This document shows positions 44,366-55,760 of a DNA stretch of 64,000 bases, piece after piece (position 1 is the first letter of the stretch; each line of letters starts with the position of its first letter). The position numbers and the translations under genes were made by a program. Origin of the DNA: Linanthus parryae (taxonomy: Eukaryota > Streptophyta > Magnoliopsida > Ericales > Polemoniaceae); assembly GCA_023055425.1 (NCBI GenBank), contig JALGPY010000005.1:88577495-88641494 (forward strand), in the 5' to 3' direction. Under the pieces are notes generated by a model, which saw only the letters and a program-made list of their open reading frames with translations, had not been told where the DNA came from and searched no databases.

Positions 44366-46126
44366 TGGCATGGAAAAAATTTCCAAGATTGGGGGTGGGA
44401 TAGCATCATTTTCTTTGTTCCACCTCCCTAGTTGTAAATAAATAAATTAGTTTATCTCTATTTCTTGCATTTTCATTTCTTTTCTTTTACCATTTTTTAG
44501 GTTGCTCTTGGAGAAGGACTTTGTTCTTGGTGGCCAAGAAAGCTAAAATAAGGTCTATCTATCCCTCGTCTCTTATATGAACTTGTATGCTCTTCCATTG
44601 TTCTCACACATTGAGGACAATGTGACATTTTAGTTGGGGGTGGGAAGTAGATATACTACTTGGCTTAAATGGTTACTAGCATGCTTTTTCGTCATTAGTG
44701 ATTTACTTGAAAAATACAAAAAAATGAAAAAATTGAAACAATCATAAATATTAAAAAAATTTAAAATGTTGAAAAAATTGTGTGAACCTTTCATGTGAAG
44801 CATCACTTTTTCCCGTGTCAAACCATAGATTTTTTTTTCTTCTTCTTTCTTTGGTAGTTTTATTTATTTTACCCTTTCATCTTGAGTCTATATTTTATTT
44901 TCTTATTTGATAGATTTATTGAGTCTTAGGAAGTTATAGTTGAGTCACTTATTTTGAAAAAAGAAAAAAAAAATGAAAATTGAAAAAATGAAAAAAATGA
45001 GAAAAGTGAAAAGGGGGAATTTTAGGAAACTAGATGTTTTCAAAGAATGAAATCTCTTAGTCCATGTTCTTTTTATTTTTATTTTAGAAATGAATTCTTT
45101 GCTTATACTCAATACATCTACACCAATATCCCACCTTCTGCGATATCATGCGTTCTCACAAAAAACGACACACTAAATTTACGTTTCATGTTTAAGTCCT
45201 TCAAGCTAAGTTTATCACATAAACTTTGACGTCTTTCTGCTTTTGATAAAGGGTGCATTTCTAAAGCTATTTGAACTCTACAAAAAGGATTTTGTTCTAA
45301 TCGTTTTTGCGGTGGAAACTTATAGCCCATTAGAGTGGTGGTTACCAATGACACCCCATGCGATGTCTAAGAAATAGAGGGTTGTCCGGGGATAATGTTA
45401 CGTCACCACCTAAATAGCTCCCTTGGTTTAGCTTAAAAAGCTCACTCGCTTGTATATTCCTCTGTTTTGTTGTGGGTCTTGGAGAACCTTGGATTGGAGG
45501 TAAAAAAAAATGTTAATGCTATAAATCTCGAAGAAAAATAAATGAAATTATGATAAATTGCACCACCTCCCAAAAATCCGTAAAAGAATCATACAAGCCC
45601 ACAACCACATCCCCCATTCTAAAACTCGTTTTTGTTCAAAGCTTTGGAAGTCCATCCTACATGGGTGCTTTTGAATAAGTATGAGAATGTCTAGTTTCAT
45701 GGGATCCTTATTTTTGAAGGCATACTTTCTCGCAAATTGGACTTAATTTAACAAGTTTTGTGGTTCCCATGAGTCACCTTCTACCAAAAACCGCCCACAT
45801 TTGTATGAGAATATGCTTAGACGTCCATAGGCTTCTTTATCAATCTTTGTGGACTTTGAGAATTTATTTGAGGAGACATTTGTGCATTCTTCTTTTTCCC
45901 CCACAAAAAAATCAAAATTAGCTAGAAACTTTTAGTATTTTTATTTCTTTGGGTTTTTTGCTTAGGATAGATAATGTGTGTGTGCGCTTTTGTAAATATA
46001 TGAGTCTAGAATTGAGTCAAGCCTTGTCTAGTTGAGTGTGTGTCTCTCATGATTGGTTCTTCACTAGTTTACTACTTATATCGCTCTCTTTGCTCGAGGA
46101 CGAGCAAAAAGGCTAGTTGGGGGGTG
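44366..46126 (+). other. Element M internal noncoding region, unit A
   Basis: Same features as 38856-40697: extra purine tract AGTTGGGGGTGGG (about 44632), A-rich tracts, hairpin (46089-46108) and PPT before LTR B. No gene supported. Confidence 0.7.
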
Positions 46127-46604
46127 TGTTGACGAAATAAAATTGCATGTTTTAGTATGTTAATGAACTCTTCATAGCTTGCTAATATGTGTAATTTATC
46201 TATTTTATCTCTCTTTCTAGACTTATGCTTGTTTTCGTAGTTTTGGTTGTTTTTTCCCTCATTTTGTAGGTGAAGACGTGCTTTAAAACGGAAGAAGCTA
46301 GCTAGGGGAGAGCTTGAATGATGAATTGAGACGCTTTGGAGGGGCCAAGAGACACGAATACGGAATTTGAAGGCTTAATTTGAAGAAGTCAAGTGATGAA
46401 GAGGCTAAAGTTGAAGACAAAGCAACTAATTTGCAAGTTAAAGAGAAGTTTCAAGGGTTTAAATGAAGAGAACAAGGGAAGATAGAGGCCAAAAATGAAG
46501 ATTTAGAAGCCAAGAGGCCACATTACAAGGCCAAAGTTGCATCTAAGAGGATGTTTGAGAAGAAACTAAAGGAATCGGGGCCAAAATGCAAGGTTCTAAA
46601 GTTT
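46127..46604 (+). mobile_element. Element M LTR B, truncated (first 478 bp)
   Basis: Starts TGTTGACGAAATAAAA, like LTR D. Cut at the duplication junction after GGTTCTAAAGTTT; TCGT filler follows. Confidence 0.9.
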
Positions 46605-46849
46605 TCGTACTCTGTTTCAGTCTCCTTATGCATTCCAAATTCATACAATTTAACATGCTGGTACTGATCAAGCTACAGGAAGCAATAGGTGTATATTAAA
46701 AACCATCTAACCAATTATATCTTCCATAATGACTGATAAACCTCTTGCTAGAAAGAGTTTTCTTACCAGAAGGGGATTTCTTTTCAAAGTAGATATGAAG
46801 CTCCTTCCCAGTGTCCTTCTAATTCCTGAATCTCCTTCCCAGCGACCTT

Positions 46850-47195
46850 TTATTTCCCTTTGTCTGATTTCCGAGGCTTCCTCTTCACCTTATTTGGACT
46901 TTCAATTTGAACACCTTTTGATTTCTCAGAGCTATCTGTTGGATATGTCCTTTTCTTTATGGAAGTAGAAGTTTGATCCCCCCTTATCTTTTTTGTTTTT
47001 CTTCTTTGGAGGAGGAGAGGGTGGCCTTGGTGCACTAGGAGTTTTGGAACTGGATCCATTACTAACTGCTTGAACTTCTTCTTCTGCAGCTTTACACTTC
47101 TTCCCCGAGATTTTCTTTGAGCCTACAGCCATCTTGATTCTATCAGAGGTTCTTCGTAGTTCATTAGGGTTTGGAAGTTTAGAAGAGAGAGGCAT
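46850..47195 (-). pseudogene. Envelope-like ORF N-terminus, duplicated copy
   Basis: ATG at 47195 (MPLSSKLPNPNELRRTSDR). It keeps Cys in KKCKAAEEE where copy 1 has a stop, but an extra C in a C-run at about 46980 shifts the frame, so KKDKGG is followed by a wrong tail; the right frame resumes to 46850. The two copies therefore carry different lesions acquired after duplication. Confidence 0.7.
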
Positions 47196-47569
47196 GAGTG
47201 ATAGAAACGAGAGAGAGGAGAGAGAAGATAAGTACTGCAGTGTTTGAGTTTGGAAAGGAAACTAATTATTCCAAAATATTTCAAGAAAGAAGGTTTGTAT
47301 GAAATTCAAATTCTGTGTGTGACGTGTGGAAGGAAATATAATAATACTAATTTGGAAAAGATATATTTTAAAAGGTAAAAACATTGTTAGGAAATTATCT
47401 ACATAATAAAACCCATCATTGGAAATCCATTCATTGACTATATAGTACAAAAATTTATTTTCAAGGCTTTGAAAAGAATTTCAAGGCCTTGAAAAACTAT
47501 AATACTGCAGGCAAATAAAATCAGTACTTTGAAAAACTCTCCAAAATATTACACAAGACATACCCATTG

Positions 47570-48484
47570 CTCCTCCTAAACCAATGCTATCTTATTTAAA
47601 ATGCCCATTTCTATTCTCACGGTTGTAAATCTATCATTTGGCAGTGGTTTTGTGAAAATGTATGTAAACTGAATGTTAGTAAGCACAAATGGCAAAGATA
47701 CAACACCTTTCTCCACATGATCTCTTATAAAGTGATGTCTAACATCTATGTGCTTAGTCCTTGAATGTTGTACTCAATTCTCTGTAATTGAGATTGCACT
47801 AGTTTTGTCACATTTGATGGAAATATCTATGAAGTTATAACCCAAATCTCTCATCTTTTGAGCTATCCACACCACTTGACGGCAGCATGCTCCAGCTGTT
47901 ATATATTAAACTTCTGCTGTTGATAAAGCTACTTAATTTTGCTTCTTAGAATGCCAGCTTATCGGGGATGATCCAAGAAACTGGTAACACCCTTAAGTGC
48001 TTTTTCTATCAACTTTTTATCCTGCTAAATCAGCATTTGAATAGCCACACAAAGAGAAGTTAGACTGTTTTGGATAACAAATCCCTAAGTCTTTCGTACC
48101 ATTGAGATATTAAAAGATTCTTTTGACGGTAACTAAGTTAGACTCTTTAGGATCAGCATGAAATCTAGCACACATACAAACACTCTTACATGCTTGTAGC
48201 ATGATAGTGCAATGAAACAATCATACCTTTGAATTATTTCGAGTTCACACTCTTACCATTTTGATCCTTGTCTAAGGATAGTAGAACTCATGGGTTTTTC
48301 GGCAGCCTTGGATTGAGACAAGTTGTACTTGTTCAGGAATTCCTTGGTGTACTTGCTCTGGTGTAGAAAGATTCCTTTTCTTCATTTGATGTAAATGAAG
48401 TCCAAGAAAGAAATTTAACTCTCCCATCAAGCTCATCATATTCCTGGATCATAAGACTTGAGAAATCTTTGGAAAAGTACTTTT
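47570..48484 (-). pseudogene. pol: Sirevirus RT end and RNase H, duplicated copy
   Basis: Colinear with 37960-38855, equally degenerate (same [12 protein letters not shown] words). Confidence 0.75.
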
Positions 48485-50327
48485 ACTTCTCCTTTCTATT
48501 CTAATTGACGAATCAAACTTTTTAAAGGAGAAGTACTTTTCTAAGAATGAAGTAGGGGCATGGCATGGAAAGAAATTTCCAGGATTGGGGGTGGGATAGC
48601 ATCATTTTCTTTGTTCCACCTCCCTAGTTGTAAATAAATAAATTAATTTATCTCTATTTCTTGCATTTTCTTTTCTTTTACCATTTTGTAGGTTGCTCTT
48701 GGAGGAGGACGTGTGCTTGGTGGCGAAGAAAGCTAAAATAAGGTCTATCTATCCCTCGTCTCTTATATGAACTTGTATACTCTTCCATTGTTCTCACACA
48801 TTGAGGACAATGTGACATTTTAGTTGGGGGGTGGGAAGTAGATATACTACTTGGCTTAAATGGTTACTAGCATGCTTTTTCGTCATTAGTGATTTTCTTG
48901 AAAAATACAAAAAAATGAAAAAATTTGAAAAAATCATAAAACTTAAAAAAAATTAAAAATGTTGAAAAAATTGTGTGAACCTTTCATGAGAAGCATCACT
49001 CTTTCCCCGTGTCAAACCATAATTTTTTTTCTTCTTCTTTCTTTGGTAGTTTTATTTATTTTAACCTTTCATCTTGAGTCTAGATTTTATTTTCTTATTT
49101 GATAGATTTATTGAGTCTTAGGAAGTTACAGTTGAGTCACTTATTTTGAAAAAAGAAAAAAAAAATTGAAAAAAATGAAAAAATGAAAAAAATGAGAAAA
49201 GTGAAAAGGGGGAATTTTAGGAAACTAGATGTTTTCAAAGAATGAAATCTCTTAGTCCATGTTCTTTTTATTTTTATTTTTATTTTAGAAAATTATTTGC
49301 TTATACTCAATACATCTACACCAATATCCCACCTTCCGCGATATCATGCGTTCTCACAAAACGACACACTAAATTTACGTTTCATGTTTAAGTACTTCAA
49401 GCTAAGTTGATCACATAAACTTTGACGTCTTTCTACTTTTGATAAAGGGTGCAATTCAATAGCTATTTGAACTCTACAAAAAGGATTTTGTTCTAATCGT
49501 TTTTGCGGTGGAAACTTGTAGCCCATTGGAGTGGTGGTTACCAATGAAACCCCATGCAATGTCAAAGAAATAGAGGGGTGTCGGGGAATAATGTTACGTC
49601 ACCACCTAGATAGCTCCCTTGGTTTAGCTTAAAAAGTCCACTCGCTTGTATATTCCTCTATTTTGTTGTGGGTCTTGGAGAGCCTTGGATTGGAGGTGAA
49701 AAAAAAAACAAAAAAGAGTTAATGCTATAAGTCTCGGAAAAAAAATGAAATTATAATAATTCCCACTACCTCCCAATCCACAAAAGAATCATACAAGCCC
49801 ACAACCACATCCCCCATTCTTAAACTTTTGGTTCAAAGATTTGGAGGTCCATCCTACATGGGTGCTTTTGAATAAGAATGAGAATGTCTAGTTTCATGGG
49901 ATCCTTATTTTTTAAGTCATACTTTCTCGCAAATTGGACTTAATTAAACAAGTTTTGTGGTTCGCATGAGTCACCTTCTACCAAACACCGCCCACATTTG
50001 TATGAGTATATGCTTAGACGTCCATAGGCTTCTTTATCAATCTTTGTGGACTTTGAGAATTTATTTGAGGAGACATTTGTGCATTCTTCTTTTTCCCCCA
50101 CAAAAAAATTAAAATTAGCTAGTAACTTTTAGTATTTTTACTTCTTTGGGTTTTTCGCTTAGGATAGATAATGTGTGTGTGCGCTTTTGTAAATATTTGA
50201 GTCTAGTTTAGAATTGAGTCAAGCCTTGTCTAGTTGAGTGTGTGTCTCTCATGATTGGTTCTTCACTAGTTTACTACTTATATCGCTCTCTTTGCTCGAG
50301 GACGAGCAAAACGCTAGTTGGGGGGTT
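48485..50327 (+). mobile_element. Element M, 3' half of an internal region (before LTR C)
   Basis: Copy 2 of 38856-40697, ending with hairpin 50291-50310 and PPT. No coding sequence supported. Confidence 0.85.
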
Positions 50328-52372
50328 TGTTAACGACATAAAATTGCATTTTTTAGTATGTTAATGAACTCTTCATAACTTGCTAATATGTGTAATTTAT
50401 CTATTTTATCTCTCTTTCTAGACTTATGCTTGTTTTCGTAGTTTTGGTTTTTTTCCCCTCATTTTGTAGGTGAAGACGTGCTTTAAAACGCAAGAAGCTA
50501 GCTAGGGGAGAGCTTGAATGATGAATTGAGACGCTTTGGAGGGGCCAAGAGACACGAATACGGAATTTGAAGGCTTAATTTGAAGAAGTCAAGTGATGAA
50601 GAGGCTAAAGTTGAAGACAAAGCAACTAATTTGCATGTTAAAGAGAAGTTTCAAGGGTTTAAATGAAGAGGACAAGGGAAGATAGAGGCCAAAAATGAAG
50701 ATTTAGAAGCCAAGAGGCCACATTACAAGGCCAAAGTTGCATCTAAGGGGTTGTTTGAGAAGAAACTAACGGAATCGGGGCCAAAATGCAAGGTTCTAAA
50801 GTTTCTAAGGACTTGAAAGATGACATTTTAACGGATTGGGGGTGGAGTTGTAATATTCCAAACTTTTAAACGGAATGGGGGTGGGGGCCTTTTAAATCCC
50901 CCAGCAAACTAGAGGGGGCTAAATGCAATTCGGGCGAAATTTTAATACACCAGCTGGCGTCCTTTCTCTCTCCCCGACGCCAAAACACGCACAAAATACA
51001 AGACCACCATTGTTGCTCGAGGAAGCTTCGACCAGCCCTTCAAGACCAACCCAAATGGCCACCAAATCACTCAAATTCGGTACCAATTTACTCCCCAGCC
51101 CGTTCTCTACCTCCCTCTTCCCTCAATTCGGCCCAAGACGCAAAGAATAGAAAAGCCCTAAAACTTAGGGTCCATAATAAGCTTCTAAAAATTGACGAAT
51201 GGGATGGTTTCATACGAATTGAATGGATGAGATGACTTCTTGGAGGCCAAGTAATCCCAAAGACAAGTCTATATAAGTCAGAATCGAAGATATCAAATCT
51301 CTTCTCTGACCTGTCGGCACAGTTAGAGTCCCCTGTTTCTGGGTTCGTACGTCTCCTCTCTCTCTCTCTCTGATTTCTACCCAATTCTGGGTTTGTTCTT
51401 GTGCACCTGAGCTCATTCTTGAGCAGAATCAGGGGTAAGAACCAGAAGAAATAGGAAGAGAGGGAGAGAGGAGTACTGTTTGGGTGATTTTGTCTCTTTT
51501 CTGGGTTTGTTGTTTCACAGCTGCTGTTGTGTTCTTGCTTTGATCATCATCAGCAGCAGCAGCAGCTTAGGTTATTTTCTCATCATATTGGTAGCTTAGT
51601 AGTGAATTTTGGGTGGTTTTGCTCTAGTTTTGTGTAGTTTGATTCAAGTGGATGGTTTGTTCTTCATGTTTGTAGTTTGAATCAAACTTAGAGGTTGGAT
51701 TGGTGATATCTAGTGTATGAATCAAAGTGTTGCTAATGAAAATATCATTTCTCTTAACTTCTCTTGATTTCATTCTAATGTCTAGCTAGTTTAATTGTTG
51801 GGTTACTTGATGAAGTTGGATGACTTGTTGTGAAGTTTCAATTATTCTTCAAAGTTTCACAAGTTTGGATGTCAAATTCATTGAATTCTTGTGTCGAAAG
51901 ACAAATCCGAATTGTGGCTTGATCTTGTATGTGGACTCACTTAGATGAGTACATATCCTTGATGCTTGACATAACTCGATTTTGGGTTTCGCTCTTGAAT
52001 TCGTGAGCTAGACGATTCCGTTTGCTTTAGAATCCATGTTTCGTCGTTTCATACAAAGTTTGGGTGTTGGACTTCACTTGCAAGTTTTCTAGTGAAATCA
52101 ATTGACCCAACTCCATTATCTTGAATCGTAGTAGTATTAGTATTCGTTTCCTTTGTTTCTTACTTGAATTCTCAAACTTGCTCCATCACTAGTGGTGGAT
52201 TTGATAGCTTGGCAAGATCTAAAGCCATTGAGAAGTTGCTTTTATCGTTTAGTTAGTCGTTTACTCTAGTTTTGCAAGTAATTCTCTAATCCTCCTCTCC
52301 TTGTTGATTCGACTCCGGACTTACCGGATTATTACTTGAGACGATATCCTATACTTGGGATTTTGTCGAACA
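50328..52372 (+). mobile_element. Element M LTR C (2045 bp)
   Basis: Starts TGTTAACGACATAAAA like LTR A, its duplicate partner. TATA box 51270-51277. Ends TTTTGTCGAACA. Confidence 0.9.
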
Positions 52373-52378
52373 AGTTTT

Positions 52379-52395
52379 TGGCGCCGTTGCCGGGG
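52379..52395 (+). other. PBS after LTR C, tRNA-Asp type
   Basis: TGGCGCCGTTGCCGGGG, identical to the other units. Confidence 0.95.
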
Positions 52396-52545
52396 AGAGG
52401 CTAGGTTTTAGATTTGATTTGCTTTACTTTCTTAGTATTTTTCTTGACATTTTCTATAGTTTCTTGTGGTTACTTAAGCTTGTGAGATTCAAGAGGGCTT
52501 GTGAAATTCATCAAGTACCTCTCATCCACTTGCTTGAAAAAAAAA

Positions 52546-53889
52546 GTGTCTCATGAATATGTTAATTTTGGGGAGAGGCGTCATAACATTCCTTCATATC
52601 CTTACTATCATGCATTTACTAGACATGAAAATCATTCTAAGGAATCAATGCATTCCAAACGTGAGCGTGCGTACAAAAATGGTTATTATTCCCCTAAGAA
52701 TGATTATTCTTGGCATGATAGTAGGACACTAGATTACACATCTCATGCTTCTTGTGAACAATCACCTCCCTCAAACACTTACATGTTTTTGAACTCTCAT
52801 GATTCTTGCACTTATCAATATAATGATATGATGTTTGAATCAAGAGGAGTTAATCATTTTGAGAGGGAATCGTTTTTGAACGATGAGCTAAATACGCCTA
52901 TAAGAGATTCTCTATATGAGAAAGTTCAAAATTTTATTCAAAAGTTTATTCAAAATAATAATGAAATTATGGAATTACTAAGAGAATCACGAAAAGAATT
53001 AGTAGAATCTTTTTCTCATTTGGAGGATAGAGTGGCTTCCTCACAATCGCATGATGATTCTCTTGAATATAGTACTTACTCTTCACAAGACTCGCCATCA
53101 TATGAGTCTCAAGTTCCTATTCACACACATCACGAGCTTGCTCAAGATCAAATTTTAGATGATGTGTTTGATGATGGAGTTGTTGCCACTAGGATATGTG
53201 ATTGTATTCATTTTTCATTTGCACAATCTAAAGAAGCATGTGATAGTGATATCAGTAGTGAGATTGATATTTTTGATGATGACTCTTCAACCCATGAAAT
53301 GAGTGCAGCTATTTTGGATGACTCACATAGTGAAAAATGTGAGGAGGATTCGCAAAATGAAAATCACTCATGTGATGAGTTAGGGGTCAAAATTGATGCT
53401 ACCACTAGTGAAGGGAATGTAGACTTGTCTTGTGCTATAGAAGAGCCTAGTACTTACCGGATTTCCTATGATCTTGATTGCGACGAAATTAAAGTTTTAT
53501 TGGGAGGTACTCCGGTTAGTATTGACATGTCTAATGAAGATCCTGGGAGCTATGCTCGTATTTGTGTCGAAATTGAATTTTACTTGAATGCTCCCTTGGT
53601 TTCTATCATTATGGAAGATGTGTCTAAGGGTTTGGATGAGGCTTCAAGTTCTCAAATTATTTTTACTCCCACTTGTGAAGCCCCATCCCCAAATCCATAT
53701 GACTTATTTAAAAGTGATGAGATTCAGGATTCACAAGTTGCCACCATCTCTCAAGTTTTGATTTCAAGTAAAAATTTGGCAACTTGTGAAGACTCATTTT
53801 ATGATTCAATTCATTTGAGGATTTCAAACCCTTTTCTTAAGATGATGCATGACATAAACACTTGCTCTAGATTAATTGTTAGATTTTGA
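52546..53889 (+). CDS. Element M acidic ORF, copy C (longest open copy, about 447 codons)
   Basis: The only copy without internal stops, ending TGA 53887-53889. However, the ATG of the other copies is GTG here (52546-52548), so the first in-frame ATG is 52648 (codon 35). Layout: residues 1-60 Tyr/His/Arg-rich (GERRHNIPSYPYYHAFTRHE); about 110-165 a probable coil (LYEKVQNFIQKFIQNNNEIM, LLRESRKELVESFSHLEDRV); about 165-190 Ser-rich; then a strongly acidic half (SEIDIFDDDSSTHEM, EKCEEDSQNENHSCDELG) with two related blocks, CDEIKVLLGGTPVSIDM and VEIEFYLNAPLVSIIMED. No zinc knuckle, protease or other domain recognised. It takes the place of gag but is not a gag I know. Confidence 0.55.
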   Translation: MSHEYVNFGERRHNIPSYPYYHAFTRHENHSKESMHSKRERAYKNGYYSPKNDYSWHDSRTLDYTSHASCEQSPPSNTYMFLNSHDSCTYQYNDMMFESRGVNHFERESFLNDELNTPIRDSLYEKVQNFIQKFIQNNNEIMELLRESRKELVESFSHLEDRVASSQSHDDSLEYSTYSSQDSPSYESQVPIHTHHELAQDQILDDVFDDGVVATRICDCIHFSFAQSKEACDSDISSEIDIFDDDSSTHEMSAAILDDSHSEKCEEDSQNENHSCDELGVKIDATTSEGNVDLSCAIEEPSTYRISYDLDCDEIKVLLGGTPVSIDMSNEDPGSYARICVEIEFYLNAPLVSIIMEDVSKGLDEASSSQIIFTPTCEAPSPNPYDLFKSDEIQDSQVATISQVLISSKNLATCEDSFYDSIHLRISNPFLKMMHDINTCSRLIVRF

Positions 53890-55760
53890 TTGCATCTCTT
53901 ATTCATCTTTTGTGTCTTGCCCCTACTTCTCCTTTCTATTCTAATTGACGAATCAAACTTTTTAAAGGAGAAGTACTTTTCTAAGAATGAAGTAGGGGCA
54001 TGGCATGGAAAGAAATTTCCAAGATTGGAGGTGGGATAGCATCATTTTCTTTGTTCCACCTCCCTAGTTGTAAATAAATAAATTAGTTTATCTCTATTTC
54101 TTGCATTTTCTTTTCTTTTCTTTTACCATTTTGTAGGTTGCTCTTGGAGGAGGACTTTGTGCTTGGTGGCCAAGAAAGCTAAAATAAGGTCTATCTATCC
54201 CTCGTCTCATATATGAACTTGTATGCTCTTCCATTGTTCTCACACATTGAGGACAATGTGACATTTTAGTTGGGGGTGGGAAGTAGATATACTACTTGGC
54301 TTAAATGGTTACTAGCATGCTTTTTCGTCATTAGAGATTTACTTGAAAAATACAAAAAAATGAAAAAATTTGAAAAAATCATAAAAATTAAAAAAAAAAA
54401 ATTAAAAATATTGAAAAAATTGTGTGAACCTTTCATGAGAAGCATCACTCTTTCCCCGTGTCAAACCATAGATTTTTTTTCTTCTTCTTTCTTTGTTAGT
54501 TTTATTTATTTTACCCTTTCATCTTGAGTCTAGATTTTATTTTCTTATTTGATAGATTTATTGAGTCTTAGGAAGTTATAATTGAGTCACTTATTTTGAT
54601 AAAAGAAAAAAAAATGAAAATTGAAAAAATGAAAAAAATGAGAAAAGTGAAAAGGGGGAATTTTAGGAAACTAGATGTTTTCAAAGAATGAAATCTCTTA
54701 GTCCATGTTCTTTTTATTTTTTATTTTAGAAATGAATTCTTTGCTTATACTCAATACATCTACACCAATATCCCACCTTCCGCGATATCATGCGTTCTCA
54801 CAAAACGACACACTAAATTTACGTTTCATGTTTAAGTCTTTCAAGCTAAGTTGATCACATAAACTTTGACGTCTTTCTACTTTTGATAAAGGGTGCATTT
54901 CTAAAGCTATTTGAACTCTACAAAAAGGATTCTGTTCTATTCGTTTTTGCGGTGGAAACTTGTAGCCCATTGGAGTTGTGGTTACCAATGACACCCCATG
55001 CGATGTCTAAGAAATAGAGGGGTGTCCGGGGATAATGTTACGTCACCACCTAGATAGCTCTCTTGGTTTAGCTTAAAAATCCCACTCGCTTGTATATTCC
55101 TCTGTTTTGTTGTGGGTCTAGGAGAGCCTTGGATTGGAGGGGGGGAAAAAGAGTTAATGCTATAAATCCAAAAAAAAACGAAAATTATAATAATTCGCAT
55201 TACCTCCCAATCCACAAAAGGATCATACAAGCCCACAACCACATCCCCCATTCTAAAACTCGTTTTTGTTCAAAGCTTTGGAAGTCCATCCTACATGGGT
55301 GCTTTTGAATAAGTATGAGAATGTCTAGTTTCATGGGATCCTTATTTTTGAAGGCATACTTTCTCGCAAATTGGACTTAATTTAACAAGTTTTGTGGTTC
55401 CCATGAGTCACCTTCTACCAAAAACCGCCCACATTTGTATGAGTATATGCTTAGACGTCCATAGGCTTCTTTCTCAATCTTTGTGGACTTTGAGAATTTA
55501 TTTGAGGAGACATTTGTGCATTCTTCTTTTTCCCCCACAAAAAAATTAAAATTAGCTAGAAACTTTTAGTATTTTTATTTCTTTGGGTTTTTTGCTTAGG
55601 ATATATAATGTGTGTGTGCGCTTTTGTAAATATATGAGTCTAGAATTGAGTCAAGCCTTGTCTAGTTGAGTGTGTGTCTCTCATGATTGGTTCTTCACTA
55701 GTTTACTACTTATATCGCTCTCTTTGCTCGAGGACGAGCAAAAAGGCTAGTTGGGGGGTG
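53890..55760 (+). other. Element M internal noncoding region, unit C
   Basis: Inverted repeat 53918-53929/53989-54000, extra purine tract (about 54272), A-rich tracts (54340-54420, 54600-54660), hairpin 55723-55742, PPT. Apparent Lys-rich frames here come from the A-rich tracts. Confidence 0.7.

Larger units (their letters stand above)
36975..46604 (+). repeat. 9630-bp tandem duplication, copy 1
   Basis: Begins ACTCTGTTTCAGTC inside the Sire-X third ORF and ends ...GGTTCTAAAGTTT inside an element-M LTR. It contains the 3' part of Sire-X, a partial M internal region, LTR A, a full internal region and the first 478 bp of LTR B. Copy 2 follows after four bases (TCGT, 46605-46608). Offset between copies is a constant 9634 apart from small indels. 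Confidence 0.9.
46609..48484 (-). mobile_element. Sire-X fragment, duplicated copy
   Basis: Second copy of 36975-38855: N-terminal part of the envelope-like ORF, spacer with palindrome 47479-47494, RNase H and RT end. It is fused to element M at the same point as copy 1. Confidence 0.9.

Noticed and set aside
52501..52545. N-terminal extension of the M ORF (MKFIKYLSSTCLKKK type)
   Set aside because: It begins at GTG, not a normal plant start; the conserved ATG of copies A, D and E lies 45 bases downstream.
54270..54527. Lys-rich reading frame and the opposite Phe-rich frame
   Set aside because: Both derive from the A-rich tract and differ in length in the other M units.
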